Positions 35,256 to 46,798 are shown, numbered from the stretch's first letter. The stretch: DNA of 64,000 nucleotides from Prostheceraeus crozeri (GCA_907163375.1 CAJQUW010016925.1:248001-312000); one strand, 5' to 3'. Notes: generated by a model not told the origin, from the letters alone. A program made the numbers and translations.

Positions 35256-35884
35256 AAACTAAGTTCACTTGGTGATTTCACCATCCTTTTCTCAGCATTC
35301 CTCATTTCATAGTGCATACATTACATCGAATGTTAGCCAAACAGCGATTTGTGTTTTGTTGTGTGCGAAGCGATCTCACAGCAGGCACCCCTATCTCACT
35401 GGCTCTGGTGTCCTCTGCTGACAGCTTATTGTTTGCCATTTCCGACAGCAAGCGATATACAAATTATCCATTCGAGAAGGAGCAAGTTGTCTAATTCTGT
35501 GATGTGCCATTTCGATAATTAGGTTAGATAAAGTCCTTCCTTTCTAGAAAACTGAGGCCACGCGCAGAGATGAACCTAATTCTGTGAGTACGAGGCTTCT
35601 ACAGTCTCTGTCAAACATGCATAGCTGTATATGCGAGGCTATTGACAGTGGGAGCTTAATGCTGTATGACATGGTTTACTGGATCAAATACACATAAAAC
35701 CTCTGATAATTTCAAGTGGTTAATGCTCTTTCAGCAAATCAAAAACTTCGTTTCAATGTGACCAAAACTAAGTATATTTTCATTACTCAGGACTTTTCTC
35801 AACCATAATTTATCAATTACATTAAATGTTGGTTGAAACACATACAAATGAAGAATTATTTGCATACGAGCCCGTTTCAGAAAG
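35256..35884. other. Unrecognised DNA
   Basis: Nothing recognisable; the short open frame at 35312-35494 is not supported as a gene. Confidence 0.35.
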
Positions 35885-36785
35885 GTTAACGATACAACGA
35901 TATGGGACATGCCTATACGAATACTTATCGAAAAATTGATTCTTAAAACTCCTTGAATAGACTTAATGAAATCCGATCTCTTTGTTAAAAAACATACAAT
36001 CGGTTTGAATTCCAATGAATATGAATTCCTTTCGAAATTCCATCCGAAAATGTCCTATATGTATGAATTACCTAAGTTACATAAACTAAAAGACTATTTC
36101 TCTAGTGATTTTCCTGATGAATTTGACTGCATTTCCAAAGGTGGCTCCGCACATTCTTAAATTTCGCCCAATCGTCTCATCATGTTACTCTCCTACAAGT
36201 CATCTAAGTGAATTTTTAAATTTTTTAGTCTTTGCAGAGACACGTGTCACTTTTTAGAATGTTTGCCTGAACAAATTGATGGTGATTTCTATTATATAAC
36301 TTGTTATATAGTCTCACTTTCTACGAGCATTCCTCATAATCTTGGCTACGAATCTGTTCAGTATTGGTATAATGAAAGTAAGGACTACATTCCAACAAGA
36401 TTCATCAAATCTTCCATATTGCTTAGACTACAATTGGTACTGAAAAGAAGCTTCTTTACTTTTGAGGATGACACATTTCTTCAGACCTCGGGCACCGCTA
36501 TGGGAACTACAGTCGCTCCCCCACATATGCGTCCTTAGTGATGGGGTATTTAGAAACAAAGGTGTACATCAGATTGAAAGAGATATTTTCAAACTTCTCC
36601 ACCGACATAGAGAATTCGTGGTTACGGTACCTCGGTGACTGTTTCCCCATCTGGAAAAAAGGATTACTGGGAATTCCATTAGCTTCTGGATGTTACTCGG
36701 GATCTACAGCCATCGATGAAATTTACCACGGAAACCAATGAGACGGAAATGAATATTCTTGACGTCAATGTATATGTTGATAATA
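35885..36785 (+). mobile_element. Penelope-like element, reverse transcriptase part
   Basis: Plus-strand PLE reverse transcriptase in the usual motif order: SNEYEFLSKFHPKMSYMYEL and PKLHK (the PLE-typical LPKIHK motif, ~36015-36090), a FRPIVSS-like motif, YIVSLSTSIPHNLGYESVQY (palm motif A), QTSGTAMGTTVAPP (motif B), WLRYLGDCFPIW (motif C, normally YLDD) and EMNILDVNVYVD. The copy is broken in several places and ends abruptly at ~36785 against the 3' part of a second PLE in the opposite direction. No endonuclease belongs to this piece. Confidence 0.8.
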
Positions 36786-37454
36786 TTTCAAGAATGTTAT
36801 TCAAGCACTGTTATTCTATTTTCCAATAGATCTCCAGTTTGACCAATATATAGTTCCACACACCCCAAACATCGCAAAACGTAAATCACATTTTGGGAGT
36901 AGCACCTCATATTATATTTGATGTTGAATGTTTTGTTGCGGAAATTAAATGTCTTTCCCTCAATTATATGATGATAAGTTCCCCATCTGTTCTCGTTACA
37001 TTTTGTTACACAGTCTAGTTCATCTTTTTTTGCACCGAAGCACCGACAAAATGAATTGTGGTTGTTTATAATTGGCTTGAATTTGGTAGCTGTTAAACGG
37101 AGGCAATATTTTTAAACTTTGCAAAGAGGTCTGGACAACTTTATGAAATGACTTCGGGTTACTCGGATTGTGCGTACCCAAAAATCGGATTTTCTTCTCA
37201 TCACCAGTTTTGCATAAAATAGAAGAATTATCATCAGTAGTCATCAAAGCTTTTTAAATCAATCCATCAATAAATTTCTTAGGATAATCTAATCTTATAA
37301 GCTTTTGTTTCAATTCTTCAAGTCGAAAATACAATATTTCCTTTTCAGACACGATTCTTTCAAGGCGACAGACTAGATTTTTTTCACCTGAAGCAATGTA
37401 TTTCTAAAACATTATACAGAGCAATTAATTTTTACAACAGTTTCAAAAGTCTCA
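36786..37454 (-). mobile_element. Penelope-like element, linker and GIY-YIG part
   Basis: Minus-strand PLE sequence: a linker with LDYPKKFIDGLI, then IRFLGTHNPSNPKSFHKVV and YKQPQFILSVLRCKK, then NVIYVLRCLGCVELYIGQTG and LLENRI, a GIY-YIG core. It is broken. It appears to be the 3' half of the same PLE whose 5' half lies at 39470-40150; a restriction-endonuclease-type LINE (37455-39469) lies between, and the reverse transcriptase palm is missing. Confidence 0.75.
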
Positions 37455-39469
37455 GATCACTATAAAATAAAATAAAATACAAATCGAATATTGTCAATCA
37501 CTGTTCATCAAGCCGTCCAGCTAGTTGAATAGCGATAGCGTTGCCGCGGACGATAGCAAGAGATAGCCGCTGAAAGAGCCACTCTCTCTCTCTCTCTCTC
37601 TCTCTGCTTTCATTGCGTTGCAACGCAATACGTCGTCCAATTTCTTTGAGGAATGGTAGTGTCAGTGGCCCGATGACACCAGACGTTTCGACGGCTACGG
37701 GTTGGACGACAAAACGATCGGCTAAGGCGGCGTACTTGGAAAGCTTTGCCTTCTCCGCTTTGGTGGCAGCGGAACCAGCCTCCACTGCTGAGCCGCACAC
37801 GTTAGTGGACGAGAAAGAGTCGACGCAAGTTGCGTCCCAGACTAGCGACTTTCCTTGAGAAAAGGGGAAAAGAGTCAACCCGTCTGGACGCTTGCCGTCG
37901 CCACGATCGAGTCCTACGGGCTCGAGACACGACGCCACCATTGCTGCATCCAGCCCTCGCTTCACAACGTCGTTGATAGCCGTGTGTCTCGGGAAACGGC
38001 CGGCACTGCGACGACACGACAACGGGTGAAGGCCCCGCTTGTCGACTGTGCCACCGCAACGGCATGGGTGGGGCTCACATACACTCAAACCGAGACGCTG
38101 TTCCACCGCCAGGCGTGTTGTCTCATCGTCGAGAAGGGTACCGGTCGACGTCGAAGGCACTGCCTGAAGCCAAGCACCACTGTACGGCTGAGAAGCAGCA
38201 GCTAGGCATGCAAGTCGATGTTGGTAGAGTTCGTGACGGAGGTGGTCCCTGTTTAACATCGCTAGCGGCTTGTCCCATTCACTTTGAATATCGCGCTTAT
38301 CTGGAGCACTCAGACGGGAGGAGGACCACACCTCAAGAGCTGAATTATGGCTACTCAATTTGTCTTTTGAATTGAGGATGTCGAAGATCAGAGATGCACT
38401 TGAAAATGAAGATGACAGGAAGGCGGGAAGAGCGATGTCTGACGCGGATCGGAGACCAAGTCCGCCATACTTCTGCGGCAAAGTAGCCTGCCTCCAACCT
38501 GTGTCGTCAAAGTCAACGTTGCAGACGGAGGAAACCGCCGATCTCAAGACCTCATCGAAGTGTGACAGGCCGCCTTCCTCCACAAAGCAAGGCGAGCTAC
38601 GCAGAGTGTACAGAAGCTTCGGCATGGAGAGGCAGTTTTTCAAGAGGAAGAGAGCGGTATGACGATCTACAGATTGTAGTCGTAGCGCCATTCTGGACAG
38701 GGTGTCTATGGAGGTGGTTTGAGAACCTGGCAAGCAATCGAATAGGGTACTGATGTTTTGTGTGGTAAGAACATTCGACTCAGATAGTTGGATCACCTCC
38801 GACTTCGTCGGATTCACCTGCAGACCAATCGTTGAGAGGACGGGTATGATCCTCCTCAGATCGTCGGAGACAAGGTCGGGTGGTCCAGCGAGCGTTGCGT
38901 CGTCAAGGTACCATACGTTGAACTCTGACTTGGCGGATCTGGCTACTTCATCGACGCAGAGGGCGAAAAGGAGCGGGCCAAGCGGGTCACCCTGCTGAAC
39001 TCCACAGGAAGACTTGATGATTGCTTTTCCTGCAAGCAAGTTGGTCGGACTGCCGTAAGAGAGACACACCAGTCGGCCGATCTCGGGACAGCGACGCGCG
39101 ACGGTCATCAGGATATGTTCTCGCTTCACTCAGTTAAAAGCGTTATGCATATCCAGCTTAACAAGCAGCTTTGATGTACTACGGTTCCGAAAGATGTACT
39201 CCCGAGCTGCGTGAACGGTGGATTCCGCTCCACCAGGAATGCCGACACCAAGTTGCACGGGGCGGAGCTGTGGTGCCAAAGATATACACACGGCGCGGCT
39301 AGCGATTTTGGCAGCTATGCAACGAAAGAGGTTGCCGACGGCGATGGACCGGATGCCACCGTCCTTCTTCCGCAGTGCAATGAGATTCGCAGCAAAAAGC
39401 AAGTCTCTTCCGAAAGTACACACGGTCCCATTGAAGAGTCCTCTCATCAAGACAGACTAAATTAAGTGG
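37455..39469 (-). mobile_element. LINE with restriction-like endonuclease (R2/NeSL/Hero-like grade), recent-looking
   Basis: A GC-rich insertion in AT-rich surroundings. One near-continuous minus-strand frame runs from 39450 to 37498 with a short 3' region and a TTTTA-type tail (TTTTATTTTATTTTATAG on the minus strand, ~37461-37478). It starts inside the reverse transcriptase, so it is 5' truncated. Domain order RT, CCHC knuckle, PD-X15-D nuclease is that of early-branching LINEs. It sits within a minus-strand PLE. Confidence 0.85.
37498..39450 (-). CDS. RLE-type LINE polyprotein (RT, CCHC, restriction-like endonuclease), one in-frame stop
   Basis: Upstream part (39450-39130): GRDLLFAANLIALRKKDGG, RSIAVGNLFRCIAAKI and LLVKLDMHNAFN (RT motifs, D of palm motif A). 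A single TGA at 39127-39129 follows. Numbering the 543 residues after it: CGVQQGDPLGPLLF at ~42-55, YLDD at 74-77, and a thumb region with KYGGLGLRSA at ~220. A CCHC knuckle follows (C356, C358, H368, C372), then RPDG (D416) and VWDATC (D432), then AEKAKLSKY. The PD-(X15)-D spacing resembles the restriction-like endonuclease of R2-type LINEs. The frame ends in a GNAIAI segment common to this group. An ER repeat (residues ~510-517) is encoded by a CT microsatellite. Only one break over ~650 codons suggests a young copy. Confidence 0.85.
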
Positions 39470-40150
39470 ATGTTCCGTAAGATATGTCTTGGATGGCAAG
39501 ATTTGTATGGAAACTATTGTCAGATGGTTTCCTGTATTTATCAGTTTTCAGTCTATTACTTTTTTTATGAGTTCACTCATCCAACTAGTGGGGAATTAAC
39601 ATTACTTATTATCGGTCTAAAGCATAAATAGTCAAGTTGACATTCAGCATATCCATGCTCATCTATTGAAACTTTGTTTTAAAAGTTTGCAAATTTACGG
39701 ATTTTGGGTAATCCGTATAAGTATGGTACAGATGGATGAAAACAGAATAAGCATAAAAACTTTTTGTGGGTTAAAGCATTCTTGTTCACTTCACATAAAC
39801 GTTTTATGTTATTCAAAGTTGGGTAAACGTTATTTTCTTCTACTTTCGTATACGTCTTGTCATCCGGTAAATGATCGTTCATAATTTTTGGGTTGTAGAA
39901 GGAGCTATCAATAATCACAAGGACTAATACTTTTATTTCTTCTCAGATTATTCAGACTCTCATTTTCCTCTAATGACAAATTGTGTTTTTTCTTTCTACT
40001 GTCATTCTCAGTTTGCTCTTTCTTAATTGATAAATCCATTAAATTCTTAATCGAATTGAGTTCCTGATAATCTCTTGGAGTTTCAAAATTACTATCTTTG
40101 TACTTAAGTCAAAGGAAATTTCGTCAGCGTTATCATTATCTTTGAAATAT
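39470..40150 (-). mobile_element. Penelope-like element, 5' half (N-terminal and RT fingers)
   Basis: Minus-strand PLE start. A leader segment contains LSLEENESLNNLRRNK-like text, then FYNPKIMNDHLPDDKTYTKV, HPSVPYLYGLPKIRK (the LPKIHK motif) and FRPIISNVNSPL. It ends at the border of the RLE-type LINE (39469). The same PLE seems to resume at 37454 without its palm. It is broken in several places. Confidence 0.75.
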
Positions 40151-40369
40151 TCAATAAGACGCTATTTTCTGTAATACTCATGCACTTCATTATTTCTGAT
40201 ATAGTTGTTATTCTTACACATTGTCGTGAATTTACCTTTGGACAATAACATCTGAGCATTAATATATAAACTAGATATTCATGATTAAAATTAAATTTAA
40301 ATAATTAAATAAAGGCAATCTATACCAGAAAATTTGCATTATTTGCAAAAAACTTCGGCCTGTTGGAAT
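40151..40369. other. Unrecognised DNA between a PLE and a LINE tail
   Basis: AT-rich spacer. Nothing recognisable. Confidence 0.35.
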
Positions 40370-40969
40370 TCAACATGGAAGGTTACAGACGACAATAATA
40401 ATGATGAAGTGTTTATTTCAAGGGAATGAAAATCAATCACAGAAAGGCTACAAGTCATTCTCAATAGAAAAGTCACGCAGAGAAGTTAGGCAGAACTATT
40501 ATGCCGACTATATGCCCATAGAAAGAAAAGATTCTGTCCTCCGGCCGTCCTCAGACACAGCATCCTAAAACTCGTTCTAAGGAACCTTTCTGGCCAGTGG
40601 CGGCGCGAGGACGTTTCGTGCCCGGGGCGGGTCATTTATCAGTGCCCCCCCTCCCCAATGAACCCCATTCCCAGTCAATTCTAATAAAATTATGAAGATT
40701 TAGTTACACCGATTCTTTCCTTCTTAGGGGAACGTGTGCCTACTATATTTAAGCTTATAAATTAATTCATAAACATTCATATTTTGACATTTAGATCATT
40801 AAAATGTAAAATGAACAACCTCTTAATCACTCGCTGTGACATTAGCCTAATTATGAAACTGGTAAAGTACATGTACTAATATGAAAAGCAAAATCAGAAT
40901 ATTACCAGAGAATATATTCGAGAGAAAACAGTATAATCATTACGTAGACGAACGCACAGTAAGATAAGG

Positions 40970-41589
40970 CTAAATCTGAACTCTGCGCGCCTTGCATTTA
41001 GCAAAAACATCAATGCATTCATCAATATCACAATTATTCAAACGAAGACGTTCAATAGAAATAAGAGACAAATTATTTAGTCTTGCTTGAGTCATGGTCG
41101 ATCGTAAGTGGGATTTTATAATTTTCAATTTAGAAAAGGATCGTTCACATGTTGCGTTGCTAACGCAGACTGTTAAACAAATTCGCAAAAGGACAAACAG
41201 ATTAGGTACTGATTCCTGAAACTGATGTTTTACGATGAAAGAGAGGAGGTTGTGTGACGTATCGTTGCTCTGATCGTTAAAATCGTCTTCTGAACAAGAA
41301 TGAAGCAGATACTTTAAACAAACCAGTTCCGGCTTAATGCCATCAAGATCCACTTCCTTCTCATAAATGCGCAGTTGATCCAAATCAAAATCAGTGCCTT
41401 TCAGGACTTGTGACCTTCTTAAAATAGAAAAACGCTTTGCCAGTGTACGATGTCTTTCAAATCTTGTGTCAAATTCGGATTTCACTCTATCAAGACATTG
41501 GGAAAGTATTCTTCTGATTTCATCTTTGAATGACATTTCTTCATCGGCAGTGTCGTCAAACTGTTGCTTGCGTCTTCTCTTCTTCGTTG

Positions 41590-41673
<84 letters not shown>

Positions 41674-42895
41674 CATTATCCTCTGCAGCACTCTCTGCGT
41701 TCGAAATTGCATTGGTGATGAGGAAATCGCGTTTGTCGCTGAAATATTCACTTAAGCTTGACAACTTCGCTACTGCTTCATCAAGAGTGAGAGTGCTGCG
41801 TTGGAGGTAAAGCTGGACTACATTGATTTCCGTCAAAATTGGAGACCACAAATTCATATAACAGACGAAAGGAAAAGTTGACATAGAATTAAACAATATA
41901 CCGGCGTCACCATCAGTCACAAATGTCAGAATAGTTGATCTTAAAGACGTCAACTGCTTCGTGGTAAGAACTCCAGCGGGTATCCACAACACGCTTCACA
42001 ACCCGAGGCAAAACTTGCTTCATTTCCTCCCATCGTTTTGTGGAATTGGCAAAGAATGCATATACTTTATGAATTGTTGCACAGAAGGTTACTGAGTTGG
42101 GAGTTACCTGAGCAGCATGAACTCCAACCAAGTTCAAACAGTGTTTCGAGCAAGGTATGAATTCAGCTTTGGGAAATCTAGTTTTAATTCGTTGTTGAAC
42201 TCCATTACGGTAACCGCTCATAACAGCAGCATTATCATAACCCTGGCCAACACAGCAATGCATGTCGATACCCTGTTTTTCCATGGGATCGTAGATAAGT
42301 TTCGAAACATCTTCTGCCGTCCTACCTTCCTCTACGATGAAACCGACAAACGATTCAACTACTTTGATCTCTCTGTTAACAATTTTCACGTACCTTAGTA
42401 CTTGGCTCATCTGGTCTTTGTGACTTATGTCAGGCGTTGAGTCGAACAAGATTGAGAAATATTTGCACCACATTACATCCTGGTGAATAGCATTTCGGAT
42501 ATGTTGGGCAAGGATGCCAACAATTTCGTTCTGAATTTCATGAGAAAAGTACGACACTTTGGACACCTTGTTCATGACATTCATGACGTGCCCTTTTAGT
42601 ACGGAATCGTAGTTAGAAATCAGTTTGACCAATGATAAGAAATTTCCTGGGTTGGTTTCATCATCATGAAGACTTTCCCGATGGCCTCTGAGTGGGAGAT
42701 TCTGTTGCGCCAAGAAGATAATCATGTCGAATAGTCTCTGGAGAATACTTCGCCATTTCTCTTCGGCTTTCAGAAGCTGTTCCTGGTTTAAGCGATCAAT
42801 AGCTTTATCGGATGTCAAGCGTTTTACAAGATCTCTGTGTTTTATGGAATTTGTGAGATGCTTGGTCGACGACTCGTGTTAGTGGCACGCAAATA
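40970..42895 (-). CDS. hAT transposase (ZMYM/TTF-type family), one frameshift
   Basis: Cut-and-paste transposase. It begins without a clear ATG near 42895, with a HESSTKHLTNSIKHRD-like segment, the part normally following a TTF zinc finger. Frame 1 (to 41913) carries FLAQQNLPLRGH, NPGNFLSLVKLISNYD, SILFDSTPDISHKDQMSQ (first catalytic Asp), GQGYDNAAVMSG (second Asp) and DTRWSSYHEAV (region of the catalytic Glu). A frameshift between 41992 and 41913 leads into frame 2. Frame 2 holds LSEYFSDKRDF, then an Ile-Tyr repeat from a TA microsatellite, then PTKKRRRKQQ, LLRICLTVCVSNATCERSFS and KLKIIKSHLRSTMTQ (the C-terminal dimerisation domain), with a stop at 40970. The catalytic region is intact, but the protein would be non-functional as it stands. 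Confidence 0.9.
41591..41673. repeat. TA microsatellite inside the hAT transposase
   Basis: About 83 bp of nearly pure (TA)n, with one TAA-type interruption near 41653. On the minus strand it is read as alternating Ile-Tyr between ESAAEDND and PTKKRRRKQQ, without stops, so the expansion is frame-preserving. Confidence 0.97.
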
Positions 42896-44341
42896 CATGT
42901 AATTACATGCAACGCACACACCAACCACACCGAAAAATCAACGCTAATTTATGAAGTAGACAGAATTAAACAGCGTTAAATGATAAATGTAGATGCAGGT
43001 AAATGCAAATCTGAGTTCTCAGATTGAATTTTAAATGAAATATTTGATTCGAAAATCATATCAACATTTTTCAAGATTTAGATTTCCCCGAGCGAGCCTC
43101 TGACCGTGCCCCTTGAATCTCGGTGCCCGGGGCGGACCGCCCCCCCCCTAGCGCCGCCACTGTTTCTGGCACGTAAGTCTTCAGTGGGTGATTATCGTTC
43201 TCGCAATGCAAAAGGAAGTTAACACTTATTCGATGTCGTTTCTCAACAATTGATGGGAAATTGTTGCATTTGCAGTGGCAGCCACATACAGTCGACTGTA
43301 TCGAGAGATCACTGATATTGAGAGTTAGCCACATATCTATCAATTCGGCAGGGACCAAATTGCCGCTTCGCTTGCATCGAGAGATCGCGTATATCGATAG
43401 TCGATTGTGTTATTCGATGTGCACGTTTTTCAACTTTTTTCTCACTCTTCAAATTCTTCTTTGACATCTTACCAAACAGAGGACATGCGTAAAGCAATAC
43501 ATGCATAATTAATGACACATAGATGTCAGTCAGCTTCTTCTTTGAGACGATATATTTTGAACGTCGGATTGCGAATAAATGTCGGGATGCGGTTAGACTG
43601 ACATTCCATGTCAGAATTGTGTTCCATTTTAATCCTATAGGATGGAAAGTTGAGATACCACAGGTATGTCAGGATAAACAGGAATGTCAATGTCTCGTGA
43701 TCTTTTGACCACTAACTGCTTGCTCTTCTTCAAATTGACATGCAGATGCTTTTTTTCAATCTGATCTTGAACTGTGGTCAAATGCATTGGGGAGATTGCA
43801 TCATGAGAAATCTGCTCGACCAATATCATGTCGTCGGCGCACTTTATCAAGCCATCATTCTTAGAAGCAGCCGTAGTGAGCGCCTGGCTATCAAGATACT
43901 TAATTATGCGATTTTGTTGGATTTTATCATCGAATGCCTTGGCGAGGACGATGCAAGTAATTCGCCCAGCAACAGTGTCTTCTTCATCCAGCATAGATGT
44001 TGCAATTTCGTGTATCTCAATCAATGTACTTGAAGTTGATGCAAGTGTTCGAAAAGCATGGTGATGAATTCCATATAAGTTGATCATATCACTGCTGTAT
44101 TTGTTCATAGCTAGTCTTTCGAAGACTTTCCCTATAGATGAAAGTAACGAGATTGGTCGAAAGTCTTGCGGTGATGGGTTTTGAGTTTTTGTAACCAGAC
44201 CAATTATTGCATTTTTCCAAATGATCGGAAAACACTTCTCGTTGATTGATGATGATAATATGTGCTGCAAAACATCACAAATTAAATCCGCACTTTCTCG
44301 CAATAAACGAGAGGGAAGACCAACATAACCTGCTGACTTAC

Positions 44342-45690
44342 TCCCCCATGAACAAGCTGGTTTCCGACGTGAATTCTCAACCACAGACCAAGTCACTCTG
44401 CTCACCGAAGATATAGAGACTGGTTTTGAGCTGCGGGAGAATGTCGCAGTTGTACTCGTAGACCTGACAGCGACCTACGATGCAGGCTGGTTGCGAACAC
44501 TGCATTTGAAGCTCCAACGCTTACTACCCGACGCCCACGCCATCGCCTTTATCATGGAACTCCTCAACAACCGAAGCATTAAACTGAGATCCAACAACCG
44601 TCAGGTCAGTCGTAGGAGACGACTCCGTAACGGAGTCCCATAAGGGTCCACGCTCTCTCCCATGCTTTTTAACATCTTCATCAGTGACATCCCCCGTATA
44701 TCATCAAAGCAGTATGGTTACGCTAATGACCTAGCCCTCCCGTCCGCAAACAAAAGCTGGTCCAACAAACACAGTTACTCTACAACTGCATGAATACCTA
44801 GCGCCTGAAGCTGAGCACAGCAAAAGCAGCAACGACATCCTTCCATCTTTTCAACAGAGATAGCCACCACCAGTTGGCATAACCGTAGACAGTGTCTCAC
44901 TCCGGAAATGCCAATCTCGGGGTAACTCTCGACCGCGCGCTGGCCAATAGAACCACGTTCAGAAAATCAACGCGAGGAATGGCCTCTTTCGATCCTTAGC
45001 GGGTACCAGCTGGGAAGCGTGCACCTCAACAATAAGGACAGCTGCCCTCGGATTGGTATACAGCACAGCGGAGTATGCTTCACCAGTTTGGTGCCGGAGC
45101 GCACATACAAAGGTCCTTGACACCACACTCGACGAGACAATGCGCATGATCAGCGGCTGCCTACGACCGAGGGAGGTCTTTCCTCCCAGTCCTCGCAGAA
45201 ATAGCACCTCCCAGCATCCGCCGTGACTAACATGTCATGAATATCGCCACGGCTGCTAGTGAAGACCAACAGTACATCCTCCATCACTGCATCACAGGAG
45301 CCTCCTCGCTACCAAATCAGCGACTTGAGGTCACGAAGACCCTTCTCCCGCCATGCAATCCGTCTCCTCACTGACGGTTTGTCCTGGAAAGATTTGAACT
45401 CGCTGAAAGCTCAGATAAAAAGGTAGAGAGATCATTATTGACCACAATGATTACGTAGCGATTTGACCTACGAGACGTCAGCCTTGATCGACCAGAAGAC
45501 CCTCCATCAGGCCGCTGACAGCCTCTTCGCAACCAAAGGTGAATGGCACTTTTGGGACCTTTAATTGTTGCGACACTGTAGCAACTGGCCGGCCACTTCG
45601 GAAGAAAGCCTCAGCTTGACCCCTAAGATAGCCTTTCTGGTAACCTTTCAGTCAGCAGTTCGCACGTTACTGAGAGACAGAACAAAAATA
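44342..45690 (+). mobile_element. Jockey-superfamily-like LINE, RT to 3' end, broken
   Basis: The plus strand from the 44342 border reads PHEQAGFRREFSTTDQVTLL, VVLVDLTATYDAG (motif A), LLNNRSIKLRSNNRQVSRRR, NGVP-stop-GSTLSPMLFNIF (motif B with the usual Gln codon turned to TAA) and KQYGYANDLALP (motif C, normally YADD). Later frames keep ITRIVSS-like scraps and end near 45690 with AACAAAAATAAATGAATAA. It is 5' truncated and abuts, head to head, the minus-strand LINE ending at 44341, probably by inserting into it. The base composition is more GC-rich than the surroundings. Confidence 0.75.
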
Positions 45691-46520
45691 AATGAATAAA
45701 TTCGATGCGTTTCGATTACACAGCATTGTTCTCGTCTGCCTAGACAAGCACTCTAAACAATGCACCGACATCGATGGACAGCCGCACAGTAAAGAAATCT
45801 ATCTGTGTAAGAAAATGTTTGACCTATTAGTTATACATGTGTGAAAGTGATGAGTCACGCTTTCTGGTTAGCGATGAAAATGAGAATTGAATTCCAAACA
45901 AATCGCAAAAGATTGAAACATTATTTAGTCTACTGACTGCTATACTTACGCTATAGTCATGAAATTTTCACAGGAGCAATTTCAGAACATGAGCTTTCTA
46001 AACATGCAAAGTTTTTTGAATTCGGAAACGATTTTCTTTACGTAATTTACGCTTACTCATTTCAAATCTTTATGAAACAATCACAACTCTAATTAAATGA
46101 AGCTTCAGCTGTTTCATAATTTATGACGTTTAGTGTAGCAAGCCTTTGAGTTTTCTTTGCAAACCCTTCAATTTGACCCTTGAGATTGAATTTGATCACC
46201 TTGATTTGGTATACATGTATATTCAAGCCATCAAGAAAGAATTCAAAAACATGTCCAATGTGTTCCACTTTCCCCTACTCCATTTGTAGGCAAATATATT
46301 CGTGCGCTGATTATTTAGCATTCTAAATGACTCTGAATCGTAAAACCGAAGTGCATCATCAGTCAGAAAGTGCTTGACATCAACACGTCAAGATAACAAA
46401 AAGTTTTTGAAGGAGTCTTGAAGACCAGCTGACTTCGTTGGAGCAGGGAGCAATTCTCTGCTGCGAGGATGGGCCTATTAGATCTCATAATGAATGCCGT
46501 GATGAATATCAGGTGCAGTA
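45691..46520. other. Unrecognised DNA in globin intron
   Basis: No gene or repeat recognised. Confidence 0.4.
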
Positions 46521-46798
46521 CAGGGACTTAAACAGCAATTTCAATTTCTAGCACCTGTAATTCCAGTTATTGACAATTGTGTGCGATCAATCACAATTCT
46601 GATCAACCCACACAAATGTGATGCGCAGGACTCTTGGTAATCTCGAATATCGATATTTGGACAAGTTAGAAATCTAGATCTTGAGGCTGAGAAGCGAGAT
46701 CGAAATTGAATTCGCTAATCGCAGGTATGCGATTAAGTGCAATTCTTGTGCATTTGAAGCGATTGAACGATTAATCGTTCAACCGTTTTGAACCCCTG
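46521..46798. mobile_element. Possible small hAT MITE (weak)
   Basis: CAGGGACTTAAA on the left and TTTTGAACCCCTG on the right are roughly complementary, 278 bp apart, with a perfect 16-bp palindrome GAACGATTAATCGTTC inside the right end. The flanking 8-mers GTGCAGTA and GGACGTAC do not match well, so the call is tentative. Confidence 0.35.

Larger units (their letters stand above)
40595..43162 (-). mobile_element. hAT transposon (ZMYM-like), 2.57 kb, perfect 8-bp TSD
   Basis: The left end, CAGTGGCGGCGCGAGG, and the complementary right end, GCGCCGCCACTG, form the terminal inverted repeats. Further shared GTGCCCGGGGCGG blocks lie just inside. TTTCTGGC is duplicated perfectly at 40587-40594 and 43163-43170. 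The single transposase on the minus strand has one frameshift and an in-frame TA array. The usual N-terminal TTF-type zinc finger is not encoded between the right TIR and the transposase start, so this copy is likely internally shortened. It is inserted in the 3' coding end of a CR1/L2-like LINE. Confidence 0.95.
40370..44341 (-). mobile_element. CR1/L2-like LINE, internally deleted, split by a hAT transposon
   Basis: The coding remainder 44341-43635 holds AGYVGLPSRLLRESADLI, FRPISLLSSIGKVFERLAMN, YGIHHHAFRT (degraded FGF motif), CIVLAKAFDD (motif A) and IKCADDMILVEQI (motif C, CADD). The segment with motif B (GVPQGS) is missing: ~70 residues are lost between DSQ and ALTTAAS. About 43600-43171 continues with LLYACPLFGK, KRAHRIT and KTYVPE. 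There the hAT element (40595-43162) is inserted; the LINE resumes below 40587 with RFLRTSFRM-like text and a 3' part ending near 40370. The upstream border at ~44341 is cut by another LINE on the plus strand. Confidence 0.8.

Noticed and set aside
37613-39465. Several open frames on the plus strand opposite the RLE-type LINE
   Set aside because: They are shadows produced by the GC-rich minus-strand coding region and show no domain of their own.
41394-41810. Open frames rich in Ile-Tyr on both strands
   Set aside because: They come from the TA microsatellite and antisense of the hAT transposase.
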